Shown: piece by piece, positions 8,285-16,811 of the stretch
How the letters are laid out: each line of letters opens with the position of its first letter
How positions within the stretch are numbered: position 1 is the stretch's first letter
From: Rufibacter roseus
GTDB taxonomy: Bacteria; Bacteroidota; Bacteroidia; Cytophagales; Hymenobacteraceae
Direction of reading: 5' to 3'
NCBI RefSeq assembly: GCF_001647285.1
Contig: NZ_LRML01000012.1
Coordinates: 62,001-126,000 of the forward strand
Length of the DNA stretch: 64,000 nt
The notes under the pieces: generated by a model
What the model saw: only the letters and a program-made list of their open reading frames with translations
What the model was told of the DNA's origin: nothing
Database searches by the model: none
Program-made: the position numbers and the translations under genes

Positions 8285-9235
8285 ATGAAAATAAGAAAGG
8301 CTGTGATTACCGCAGCGGCACGCGGCGAAAGATTGTACCCCGTAGCTGATACCGTACAGAAAGCCATGCTTCCGGTTATTGATGTGGACGGACTGACCAA
8401 ACCAGCTATCCAGATTATTGCGGAAGAAGCCTTTGCCAGTGGCATTGAAGAAATTGCGGTTATTTGCGCCCCCGGCGATGGCCCTCGTTACCAAGAAGCT
8501 TTTGCCTCTTTAAGGAACAACTTGCTAGAGTCTTTCGCGAACACAGACTGGGCCCAGAAAGAGGCTGACAAAATAGACACCCTCAGAAGCAGAGTACAGT
8601 TTATTGAGCAAACCGAACCACTGGGTTACGGCCACGCCGTTTACCTAGCCCGCGACTTTGTAGCCAATGAGCCTTTCTTGTTACTGTTGGGTGACCACTT
8701 GTATGTGTCTTATGACCCTACTCAGCGCTGTGCAGCACAATTAATCAATCTTGCGCTGGAGCAAGAATGCGGCGCCTCGGCTGTGAACCCTACCATTGAA
8801 CACCAGATTCACCGCTACGGCACCTTAACGGGTAAACACTTGCCTAACCAAAAAGGCGTTTACCAGATTGAGAAAATCATTGAAAAGCCCTCTGTCAGCA
8901 CCGCTGAACTAGAGTTGCAAACTTCAGGATTACGGGCGGGTTATTACCTCTGCTTCTTCGGAATGCATGCGCTCCCTCCTACTGTGTTCCAGATTCTCCA
9001 GACACAAGTTGACAGCGGAAGCCATAACATTCAACTTACCCCCGCCATACAAGAACTCGCCTCTACCGATAAATATCTTGCCCTTGAAGTAAAAGGAAAC
9101 CGCTACGACCTGAGCAAAAAGCAGGGCTTACTACAGGCACAGATTGCTTTAGGATTGGCCGGACAAGCCCATGACGAAACCCTCACTACCATGGTAGAAC
9201 TTTTAGCCGAAGCAAACCAGCGTAACGCAAAGTAA
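8285..9235 (+). CDS. GalU-like sugar-nucleotide transferase
   Basis: This 316-residue protein has the layout of UTP-glucose-1-phosphate uridylyltransferase (GalU). Landmarks are an N-terminal nucleotide loop (TAAARGERLYPV), KAMLPVIDVDGLTKPAIQ, EAFASGIEEI, a metal-binding LLGDH, and IEKIIEKP. The loop departs from the usual AAGLGTRFLP, so nucleotide preference may differ. It would make a UDP- or dTDP-sugar in the cytoplasm. A gene for a kinase-like/UDP-sugar pyrophosphorylase fusion follows 56 bases later on the same strand, so the two probably form an operon handling the same sugar. An alternative view is a regulatory paralogue of GalU. Confidence 0.75.
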   Translation: MKIRKAVITAAARGERLYPVADTVQKAMLPVIDVDGLTKPAIQIIAEEAFASGIEEIAVICAPGDGPRYQEAFASLRNNLLESFANTDWAQKEADKIDTLRSRVQFIEQTEPLGYGHAVYLARDFVANEPFLLLLGDHLYVSYDPTQRCAAQLINLALEQECGASAVNPTIEHQIHRYGTLTGKHLPNQKGVYQIEKIIEKPSVSTAELELQTSGLRAGYYLCFFGMHALPPTVFQILQTQVDSGSHNIQLTPAIQELASTDKYLALEVKGNRYDLSKKQGLLQAQIALGLAGQAHDETLTTMVELLAEANQRNAK

Positions 9236-9291
9236 AATCTGCAGGAATATTTCCTGTTCTCTCAGGCTTTCAAGATTGATAAAACCGGCAG

Positions 9292-12200
9292 ATGAACATA
9301 TTCATACAAACCATCACGTCTACTGACCCCACGCAAAGAGACAGGTCCTTTTACGAGTTGAGCCGTAGCCTCTCCTCAAAGGAGCTATACCGAGCACTGC
9401 GTGAGTTAGACGATTTCCGCAAAGCAACTCCCAACTTATATGACAAAGTAAGGGCTATTCTGTTTCTGTTTGCCGGCTACCGGTTCTTTTTAATGGAAGC
9501 GACAGACACTCCGGCCACGGGCAAAATACCATATGCCGGCTTTGAAGATCTGCTGGCCAGAAGGTTTGAGCAGGCCATTGCTACCTTTCTAAAGGAAATA
9601 GATGCCACCGGCCCCAACGCTGCCCTCTTCAGTGGTTTAGCCGAAAGTTACCACCACCTGTCTTTCCAGATTCTGGCCGACCAGGTGCGAAAGAGTGTGC
9701 GCTCCAGCAAAGGCAATCAGTGGATGTTCCGGGTGGGCCATCAGGAAGAGCACCCCATCAAAATTCATCCGCAGTTACTGCAAAGACAGGAAGGCTCCCT
9801 CTTCTATCCTCTCTTAGAAGAAAAAACCTCTGTCCGGATGGACCTAACCCACAGCGGCTGGTCAGATATTTTCTTCCTAGGCATGGACTATCCAGAGGGT
9901 GCCCGTGTCTTGAACATTTCTATTGATCTGGGAGTGTTTGGCCGCGACAAAGACATAAAACCTCCGCTACAGTCTTACGTGCGGGTCATTCAGGAGCCAG
10001 TGCTACGGCTTACCAGCATAGACCTGAACACCACCAAAGACATCACGGAACTAGATGATCTTTTCAACTTCGGGAACGACTATTTAAGTTTAGTGAAAGC
10101 GGGTGTGATTGCCTCAAGTTTGATACCACCTTCTTTTGAAGGCACAAACCAATCTCTACCAGAAATTTTGGCTCGTATTGTGGCACCGGGTATGGGTATT
10201 GAATTGGTTACCAAAGTAAACGATATTCCGAAAGGCTCCCGCTTTGCGGTATCTACCAATTTATTGGGTTCTATCATTAGCTTGTTGATGCGGGCAACTG
10301 GTCAAACCAAGAACCTGGTGGGCAGCCTGGAAGAAAGTGAGCGACGGTTGGTAGCCTCCAGAGCTATCTTAGGCGAATGGATTGGCGGCTCCGGCGGAGG
10401 CTGGCAAGACTCTGGAGGCGTATGGCCAGGCATCAAAGCCATACAAGGCACCATTGCCCAACCCGGCGACCCTGAACACGGCATTAGCCGTGGCACCCTG
10501 CTACCAAAACACAGGGTGCTGAGAGGCGAAGATCTGCACCCAGAGATGGACAACAGACTTATGAACTCGCTGGTGCTCATGCACGGCGGCATGGCCTCTA
10601 ACGTAGGGCCAATTCTGGAAATGGTAACTGAGAAGTACCTGCTCCGCGGCGAAAAAGAATGGGATGCCCGCCAGAAAACCAACCAAGTTTTTGAAAACAT
10701 TTTAGCGGCTTTAAAAGAAGGAGACATCCAGAAGTTGGCCGTCAACACGGCTTATAATTTTGAGCATCCCATTAAGACCATTATCCCTTGGGCTTCCACC
10801 CACTTTACAGAAGAAATTATCAGGAAAGCCAAGAAAGCGTTTGGTGATAATTATTTAGGCTTCCTGATGCTGGGCGGCATGTCTGGGGGCGGCATGGGCA
10901 TGTTCGTGGCTCCTGAAAAGTACGAAGAGTACAAGCTGCGGGTACTGGAAATCTTACAGACCACAAAGAGTGAACTATCGGCTTCTTTACCGTTCGCCAT
11001 GGAGCCGATTGTATACAACTGGAGCATTAATCACAAAGGCTCTTGGTCTTATTTGCACGAGGGATCAGACGCCATGATGCCAGAGCAATATTACGGCATA
11101 CACGTTTCTGACCTGGTGAAGAAAGATCCGCAGTCCATTAACTACATCCGCCGGGCTGAGATAGACTTCTACACCACCAAATGCAGTCAAGACAATATAG
11201 CCTACCCGCTCCTGCGCACCATTGTCAGCAACCTGTTCAACGTATCAGACCCGTCTTCGCAAGGCAGCCGCAGTGCCGAAAATGAAAAAGCAGACCGTAT
11301 AAAAAAAGAGAACGGCTTTGATTACATTCAGCATGAAGAAATAAGAGAACAGCTACAGAAAGGTAACATTGGCCTCTCCAGAAACAGATTGCCCAACGAG
11401 ACTACCATTGAAGTCGTGCAGCCTCCAGACATTGCGTCACTGGCAGAACTAAATAAGTTTATTCCTGCGGGTGAGGAAGCTATAGGTGCATGTAAAGTAG
11501 CGGTTCTGAGTTTAGCCGCCGGAGTAGGTAGCCGCTGGACCAAAGGAGCCGGTGTGATTAAAGCTCTGAATCCGTTTGTAGAAATTGAAGGAGTACACCG
11601 TAGCTTTCTGGAGATACATATAGCCAAAACCAAAGCGGTTGCCTCTAAATATGGCGCGGTGATTCCGCACGTGGTAGCCACCAGTTATCTCACCCACGGC
11701 CCCATTCTGCACCAGTTACAGCAGACCAACAACTATGGCTACAATGGCCCTGTTTACCTATCGCCGGGGCGCTCTATTGGCCAGCGGTTTGTGCCCATGG
11801 AGCGTGACTTGCGGTTCTTATGGGAGGAAATGCCTCAGGAAACCCTGAACGAGAACAAACAAAAGGTGCGTGAAGCCAGCCGCAGAGCCTTGATTAACTG
11901 GGCGAAGTCGAAGGGAGAAGGCACAGACTACGTGGATAACATTGCCTCACAGCGCTTTTCGCCGCTGGGTCACTGGTATGAGGTCTCTAACCTGATCCGG
12001 AACGGGGTGTTGGCACAGATGCTGGAAGAGAATCCGCAGCTAGAAACACTGATGCTGCATAACATAGACACCTTAGGGGCAGACGTGAATCCGGCCGCTC
12101 TTGGGTATCATTTACAATCTGGCAATGTTCTCACCTTCGAAGTAGTCCCACGTAGGATTGAAGACCGTGGCGGTGGATTAGCTAGAGTAAACGGAAAACT

Positions 12201-12621
12201 CAGACTGCTGGAAGGGCTGGCCCAGCCTCGGGAAGAAGACGTGCTGAACCTGAGTTATTATAACACCATGACCACTTGGATTCAGATTGATCCGCTGCTG
12301 GCCCTGTTCGGGTTAACCCGTGCTGATTTGAGGCGCGAAGATGCTGTGTTGGCCAAGGCCGTCAGAAGTGTGGCGCACCGCATGCCCACATATGTCACCA
12401 TTAAAGAAGTAAAATTCCGTTGGGGCCATGCGCAGGAAGATATTTACCCAGTTGCCCAAATTGAAAAGCTGTGGAGCGACATGTCTGCCTTGCCAGATGT
12501 ACCCTGCGGATACATTGCCGTACCTCGTCAGCGCGGGCAGCAAATGAAAGATCCAGCACAGTTAGATGCCTGGGACATTGACGGTAGCAAAGACTATATT
12601 ATTTCATTGGGCAACTTCTAA
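9292..12621 (+). CDS. GHMP-kinase-like / UDP-sugar pyrophosphorylase fusion protein
   Basis: This large 1109-residue cytoplasmic protein appears to join two sugar-activating modules. Residues about 180-540 resemble a GHMP sugar kinase: RMDLTHSGWSD, a degenerate ATP loop at about 313 (PKGSRFAVST where PxGSGLGTSS is usual), GGGWQDSGG at about 370, and the Gly-rich MLGGMSGGGMGMF at about 525-538. Residues about 735-1000 resemble the eukaryote-type UDPGP pyrophosphorylase family: LSLAAGVGSRW, NIDTLGADVNP, and GGGLARVNGKLRLLEG. The order is the reverse of Bacteroides Fkp (pyrophosphorylase then fucokinase). A salvage route, phosphorylating a free sugar and then making UDP-sugar, is plausible, but the altered ATP loop questions kinase activity. 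It is the second gene after a GalU-like transferase. Confidence 0.65.
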   Translation: MNIFIQTITSTDPTQRDRSFYELSRSLSSKELYRALRELDDFRKATPNLYDKVRAILFLFAGYRFFLMEATDTPATGKIPYAGFEDLLARRFEQAIATFLKEIDATGPNAALFSGLAESYHHLSFQILADQVRKSVRSSKGNQWMFRVGHQEEHPIKIHPQLLQRQEGSLFYPLLEEKTSVRMDLTHSGWSDIFFLGMDYPEGARVLNISIDLGVFGRDKDIKPPLQSYVRVIQEPVLRLTSIDLNTTKDITELDDLFNFGNDYLSLVKAGVIASSLIPPSFEGTNQSLPEILARIVAPGMGIELVTKVNDIPKGSRFAVSTNLLGSIISLLMRATGQTKNLVGSLEESERRLVASRAILGEWIGGSGGGWQDSGGVWPGIKAIQGTIAQPGDPEHGISRGTLLPKHRVLRGEDLHPEMDNRLMNSLVLMHGGMASNVGPILEMVTEKYLLRGEKEWDARQKTNQVFENILAALKEGDIQKLAVNTAYNFEHPIKTIIPWASTHFTEEIIRKAKKAFGDNYLGFLMLGGMSGGGMGMFVAPEKYEEYKLRVLEILQTTKSELSASLPFAMEPIVYNWSINHKGSWSYLHEGSDAMMPEQYYGIHVSDLVKKDPQSINYIRRAEIDFYTTKCSQDNIAYPLLRTIVSNLFNVSDPSSQGSRSAENEKADRIKKENGFDYIQHEEIREQLQKGNIGLSRNRLPNETTIEVVQPPDIASLAELNKFIPAGEEAIGACKVAVLSLAAGVGSRWTKGAGVIKALNPFVEIEGVHRSFLEIHIAKTKAVASKYGAVIPHVVATSYLTHGPILHQLQQTNNYGYNGPVYLSPGRSIGQRFVPMERDLRFLWEEMPQETLNENKQKVREASRRALINWAKSKGEGTDYVDNIASQRFSPLGHWYEVSNLIRNGVLAQMLEENPQLETLMLHNIDTLGADVNPAALGYHLQSGNVLTFEVVPRRIEDRGGGLARVNGKLRLLEGLAQPREEDVLNLSYYNTMTTWIQIDPLLALFGLTRADLRREDAVLAKAVRSVAHRMPTYVTIKEVKFRWGHAQEDIYPVAQIEKLWSDMSALPDVPCGYIAVPRQRGQQMKDPAQLDAWDIDGSKDYIISLGNF

Positions 12622-12640
12622 CGTTACATTAGCTTAGCCA

Positions 12641-12676
12641 ACACAAAAAAGCTCCTGAACGGAGGCTTTTTTGTGT
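12641..12676 (+). terminator. Rho-independent terminator
   Basis: ACACAAAAAAGC-TCC pairs with GGA-GGCTTTTTTGTGT around TGAAC, with one bulge. It lies 20 bases after the fusion-protein stop. Confidence 0.85.
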
Positions 12677-12759
12677 ACAGATATTATTTAAACGCGATTT
12701 CCCACTGCCGCTTCCTCACATTATTTCTTCGACAAAATGAACACACATCCCTTTCTTTT

Positions 12760-12846
12760 GTCATCCTGAAAGGATCTTGGCGGCCAACTGCCGTAGCGGA
12801 GAGTAAGTGCTTTTCTTGCTTGCTCACAAGACCTTTCCAAGATGAC
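12760..12846. repeat. Imperfect inverted repeat, GTCATC element
   Basis: The left arm GTCATCCTGAAAGGATCTTG faces a right arm whose complement reads GTCATCTTGGAAAGGTCTTG. It is a degenerate relative of the perfect element at 24979-25133, sharing GTCATCCTGA and AAGGATCT. Confidence 0.6.
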
Positions 12847-12952
12847 AGAGGTGTAATTTTATTTGCCTATTTACTTTTCTTGAGCCGGTGAATGCCTTAT
12901 TTGAACAAGACGAATATTTAATATATTCACCACCTGAACTATTGCCTTTCCT

Positions 12953-14071
12953 ATGCGGCGCTTGACGAAACTCTCTCAGTTGGTCCTCCTAACAGTCACC
13001 TTTGCTTCGGTATTTTCCTCCTGCCAGTTGGGACGGTTTGTTTTCTACAATTTCGCTGACATCACGGATCATAAAATCTTCCCTGCAAGACCTTTGACCG
13101 CGAGCCCTCAGCCTTTTACCTTTTATGCGGCTAAAAACCCAAGGGCCCCAAAAGTGTTGACCGTTGGGGGGAATCGCGAAGTAGTTTTTGATGACTACCT
13201 AGCCAGCAACGAATCGGTCGCTTTCCTGATCATCCAAAACGACACCATACAGTATGAAAAGTACTTTAACGGGTATGAGCAGTCATCAGTGGTGGCGTCT
13301 TTTTCTATGGCCAAATCGGTGACTTCCATGCTCATTGGCTGCGCCATTGCTGACGGTTTGATAAAATCAGTAGACGAACCTATCACCAATTACCTGCCTG
13401 AGTTGAAAGACAACGGATTAGACAATGTGACTATTCTGCACCTGCTGCAGATGACCTCGGGCATTGAATTCAACGAAAGCTACGTGAACCCCTTCGGAGA
13501 TGCCGCCAGCTTTTACTACGGCCGTCACCTGCGCAAATACATGGCCAACATGAAGCCGGAAGTGCCGCCGGGGCAAAGGTACCAGTATACCAGTGGGAAC
13601 ACCCAGCTGCTGGGCGGCGTGCTGGAGAAAGCACTCAAGGGGAAGACCATTACGCAGTACCTGCAGGAGAAAATCTGGACGCCCCTGCAAATGGAGTACG
13701 ACGCCAGCTGGAGCCTTGACAAGTCTAAAGACGGTCTGGAGAAAACCTTCTGCTGCCTCAATGCCCGCGCCCGCGACTTCGCCAAACTAGGCCGTCTGTA
13801 CCTTAATGAAGGCAACTGGAACGGGCAGCAACTGGTGCCTGCGGAGTGGGTAAAAGAATCTACCAAAGTAGACACAAGCCAGGGCAGCGCCAGCCATTAC
13901 CAATACCAGTGGTGGTTACCCAGCCAAGAGGGTGATTACATGGCACAGGGAATTCTGGGGCAGTATGTGTATGTGAATCCAGCCAAAAACCTGATCATTG
14001 TGCGGTTGGGCAAAGACTACGGCAAAGCCAGCTGGCAAACCATTTTCAGAACGTTGGCCAAAAACTACTAG
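12953..14071 (+). CDS. Lipoprotein serine hydrolase (class C beta-lactamase-like)
   Basis: This 372-residue serine hydrolase is anchored by lipid: the leader ends in a lipobox (VFSSC, Cys at about 23). The nucleophile motif is SMAK (in FSMAKSVTS) and the tyrosine motif is YTSGN. The family resembles 6-aminohexanoate-dimer hydrolase/EstB-type carboxylesterases more than resistance enzymes. It probably faces the periplasm and cleaves esters, amides or cell-wall peptides. It is a lone gene followed within six bases by a palindrome of the GGCC family. Confidence 0.85.
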   Translation: MRRLTKLSQLVLLTVTFASVFSSCQLGRFVFYNFADITDHKIFPARPLTASPQPFTFYAAKNPRAPKVLTVGGNREVVFDDYLASNESVAFLIIQNDTIQYEKYFNGYEQSSVVASFSMAKSVTSMLIGCAIADGLIKSVDEPITNYLPELKDNGLDNVTILHLLQMTSGIEFNESYVNPFGDAASFYYGRHLRKYMANMKPEVPPGQRYQYTSGNTQLLGGVLEKALKGKTITQYLQEKIWTPLQMEYDASWSLDKSKDGLEKTFCCLNARARDFAKLGRLYLNEGNWNGQQLVPAEWVKESTKVDTSQGSASHYQYQWWLPSQEGDYMAQGILGQYVYVNPAKNLIIVRLGKDYGKASWQTIFRTLAKNY

Positions 14072-14076
14072 CCTTT

Positions 14077-14112
14077 GTTTTAGGCCTGCTTTTTAAAAAT
14101 CAGCCCTAAAAC
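14077..14112. repeat. GGCC-palindrome family copy 4, probable terminator
   Basis: GTTTTAGGCCTG faces CAGCCCTAAAAC around a T/A-rich centre. It starts right after the lipoprotein hydrolase stop. Confidence 0.7.
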
Positions 14113-14190
14113 AGAAAAAAATTAAAAGCACTTGTCCAAAATAAGAGACCGTAGTTGTCTTAGCTGCATACTTAACCTAAACCCTTTCTT

Positions 14191-14547
14191 ATGAAAAAAT
14201 TCATGCTCTTGCTTTACGACAACGTAGAGACTTTACAGGAAATGTCGGCTGAGGAAATGCAGCAACTGGTGCAGGCGCACATGCAATGGACCGAGAAACT
14301 TGCTCAGGCCGGTCATCTAGAGGGTGGAGACGGTCTAGAAGAAACAGGCGCCTACATTAAGGGCAAAAATGCTTTGGTGACAGACGGCCCTTTTGTTGAA
14401 ACAAAAGAACTTATTGGCGGCTTTTACCTGATTACAGCCGAAAGTCTGGAACAGGCAGTAGAAATTGCCAAGGAATGTCCTTGTCACCAGTGGGGCGGCA
14501 CCACCGAGGTTAGACCTATCATGGATTATGCCGCACCAACCGTCTGA
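14191..14547 (+). CDS. YCII/DGPF-domain protein
   Basis: This 118-residue cytoplasmic protein is of the YCII-related (DGPF) family. The name-giving motif is visible in TDGPFVETKELIGGFY (about residues 67-82). These proteins have a ferredoxin-like fold and unknown chemistry. They are the typical neighbour of ECF42 sigma factors, as here: the sigma gene starts inside its last 20 bases. The pair is likely translationally coupled, and DGPF genes are commonly ECF42 targets. Confidence 0.88.
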   Translation: MKKFMLLLYDNVETLQEMSAEEMQQLVQAHMQWTEKLAQAGHLEGGDGLEETGAYIKGKNALVTDGPFVETKELIGGFYLITAESLEQAVEIAKECPCHQWGGTTEVRPIMDYAAPTV

Positions 14548-15808
14548 AACTTTTTCTGAACATCTCTTCCGAGAAACTTACGGAGAGGTGTTCTCTGTTT
14601 TATTCAGAAAGTACGGACCTGCCCACCAATCAGACTTGGAAGACGCTTTGCAGGATGCTTTTTACACAGCGCTCAAAACATGGCCATTGTCGGGCTCTCC
14701 AGATAATCCGAAAGCGTGGCTGTTACAGGTAACCCAGAACAAACTGCTCAACACTTTAAAACAAGCAGGCCGTAGAGCCCGCCCCCTCTCCTGTGCAAGC
14801 GCAGAGGCTATGTTTGAACAGGCTACGGAACCTGACACCGAAGACAGTCAGCTTCGGCTGTTGTTCGCTTTGTGCCAGCCGACTTTGTCGCCGTCGGCAC
14901 AGATTATGTTTGCTTTGAAGTACCTGGGAGGATTTGGGGTACAGGAGATTGCGCAAGGGTTACAGCAAAGCAAAGAAGCCGTGTACAAAAGCCTGCAGCG
15001 CAGCAAAAGCTTCTTTCAACAACTGCCCCCTCATTTTTTGGAAGTGCCTGTTCAGCATAATGCACAGCGGCTGCCATGGGTGCTTAAATCCATTTACCTG
15101 CTTTTCAACGAAGGCTACGACACCGCCTCCGGCAATTCCCTTCTCAACCATGACATTTGTCTGGAAGCTGTACGGCTGACCAAACTGCTCGTAAATCCCT
15201 TCGGCGAACAGGCGCCCGAAGTGCACCACCTGCTGGCCCTGCTGTATTTCCAATGCGCCAGATTTGCAGCCCGTACGCAGTCAGACGGTGCTTTCGTTCC
15301 GCTTTCAGAGCAAGATCGTAACCTTTGGGACCGCAAACTGATGACGCTTGGCTTCAGGCACCTTCATCAAACTTTCCCAGCACAAGGTAACGCTTACTAC
15401 ACCCAAGCCTGCATTGCCGGACTGCACCTTACCGCCCCCACCTATGCCCAAACCGACTGGGCTGGTATTCTGCGGCTATATAACATTCTGGTGCAGCAGG
15501 AGCCTTCTTCTTTTGTAGTTCAAATAAACCGAGCGGTAGCGCTGGCCCATTGCCAAGGACCTACTTCGGCCATTGCACTATTACAGCAGCTTCCGCAGGA
15601 AGCTCATAACTATTACCTCTACCACACCGCCCTAGCCCACTTGTACACGCAGACCGGCCAACTCACTGAAGCCACGGCCTGCTACCAAAAAGCCTTAGCT
15701 CTGCCTCTTTCACCGGCTCACCAGAAAGTCATTCAGAATAAATTAGCCGCCTTGGCTCCAGCGGTGGTTAAACCTGAACCAACATCTGTTCCTATCTTTC
15801 TTCCCTAG
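14528..15808 (+). CDS. ECF42-type RNA polymerase sigma factor with TPR-like C-terminal domain
   Basis: This 426-residue sigma-70-family factor has sigma-2 (about 20-85, including DLEDALQDAFYTALKTWP), sigma-4 (about 115-165, VQEIAQGLQQSKEAVYKSLQR) and a long helical C-terminal extension with TPR-like repeats, the hallmark of group ECF42 (DUF6596). No anti-sigma gene is adjacent, in keeping with ECF42 factors being controlled through their own extension. ATG 14528 is chosen over a TTG further upstream because it gives the usual short N-terminus and a 20-base overlap with the DGPF gene. It probably directs transcription of that operon. Confidence 0.88.
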   Translation: MPHQPSETFSEHLFRETYGEVFSVLFRKYGPAHQSDLEDALQDAFYTALKTWPLSGSPDNPKAWLLQVTQNKLLNTLKQAGRRARPLSCASAEAMFEQATEPDTEDSQLRLLFALCQPTLSPSAQIMFALKYLGGFGVQEIAQGLQQSKEAVYKSLQRSKSFFQQLPPHFLEVPVQHNAQRLPWVLKSIYLLFNEGYDTASGNSLLNHDICLEAVRLTKLLVNPFGEQAPEVHHLLALLYFQCARFAARTQSDGAFVPLSEQDRNLWDRKLMTLGFRHLHQTFPAQGNAYYTQACIAGLHLTAPTYAQTDWAGILRLYNILVQQEPSSFVVQINRAVALAHCQGPTSAIALLQQLPQEAHNYYLYHTALAHLYTQTGQLTEATACYQKALALPLSPAHQKVIQNKLAALAPAVVKPEPTSVPIFLP

Positions 15809-15853
15809 TATTGCGTTAGGTACTTTTGATCACTACCTCCTACTTCTAAAAGA

Positions 15854-16744
15854 ATGGAAAAAGAATTTATCTGCTTCGGGGAAATGCTATGGGACATGTT
15901 ACCTACGGGCAAAATGCCGGGCGGCGCTCCTATGAACGTAGCCATACATCTGGCTTATGCCGGCCGAAAAGCATCGGTCATTAGTCGGGTGGGGCACGAT
16001 AACCTTGGGATGGAACTGGTTTCTTTTCTGCAGGAAAAAGAAGTTGACACTTAATTTGTACAGTCAGACCAGGAGCAGCCTACCGGAGTAGTGCAGGTAA
16101 ATGTGGAGAATAAATCAGAAGTCACTTATGACATTGTAGCCCCAGTGGCTTGGGATTTTATAGAGGCAGAGGAAGATGTAATAAAGGCTATCCGAGGCTC
16201 AGAAGCCTTTATTTTCGGTACGCTGGCCGCGAGACAAGAAACATCACGCAACTCGCTTTTAAGGTTGCTGGAGTTGGTACCCTACAAGATTCTGGACGTG
16301 AACTTCCGCCCGCCGTTTGTAGACCAACACATAACCCTACAGCTCCTGCACCACGCTCAGCTCGTGAAAATGAACCATCATGAACTAGCGCAGATCAGCT
16401 CCTGGTTCGGCACTGCTCAAAATGAGAAAGAAGCCATGCGTCTGTTGCAGCAGAAATTCAAATTAGAAACGGTAGTGGTTACCCGAGGGGCGAATGGTGC
16501 CGTGGTGCTGCACAATGACGCCTTTACCGAGCATGCCGGTTACAGCGTAGAAGTGGAAGATACCATTGGCAGCGGCGATGCTTTTTTAGTCACCTTCCTA
16601 CGCATTTTCTTGCAGAACGGCTCCGTAGCTGAGGCCTTAGACAATGCCTGCTTGATGGGGGCTTTGGTGGCCACGCACCAAGGGGCAACCCCTAAAATCT
16701 CTCCTTCTGAAATAGCCGCTTTAAGAGAGACAAAAGCCAGTTAA
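15854..16744 (+). pseudogene. PfkB-family sugar kinase (fructokinase-like) interrupted by a stop
   Basis: The reading frame codes for a ribokinase/PfkB-family kinase but is cut by TAA at 16052-16054 after 66 codons. The same frame resumes without any shift (FVQSDQEQPTG...) and runs to 16744. Residues before the stop give the family start (CFGEMLWDMLPTGKMPGGAP). Residues after it include the anion-hole and catalytic motif DTIGSGDAF with its catalytic Asp. A one-base change of CAA, AAA, GAA or similar to TAA would explain it. The rest is undecayed, so the lesion is recent, a read-through stop or a sequencing error. Intact, it would phosphorylate fructose or a related sugar. Confidence 0.8.
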
Positions 16745-16751
16745 GTTTTGC

Positions 16752-16787
16752 GTTTTTTGCCTCTTTTTGAGAAATCAGGGCTAAAAC
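16752..16787. repeat. GGCC-palindrome family copy 5
   Basis: GTTTTTTGCCTC and GGGCTAAAAC arms. It lies between the convergent sugar kinase pseudogene and amidase gene, so it may terminate both. Confidence 0.6.
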
Positions 16788-16811
16788 AAGTCCTGCTCAC
16801 TTTCAACAATG

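Larger units (their letters stand above)
12622..12952. other. Intergenic region with terminator and palindromic element
   Basis: It holds the terminator at 12641-12676 and an imperfect inverted repeat at 12760-12846. A 72-codon open frame across it reads through both structures and is judged spurious. The last 60 bases should contain the promoter of the next gene, but no clear -7 box was seen. Confidence 0.6.

Noticed and set aside
12673-12891. 72-codon plus-strand frame
   Set aside because: It runs through a terminator arm and an inverted repeat and has no protein-like pattern.
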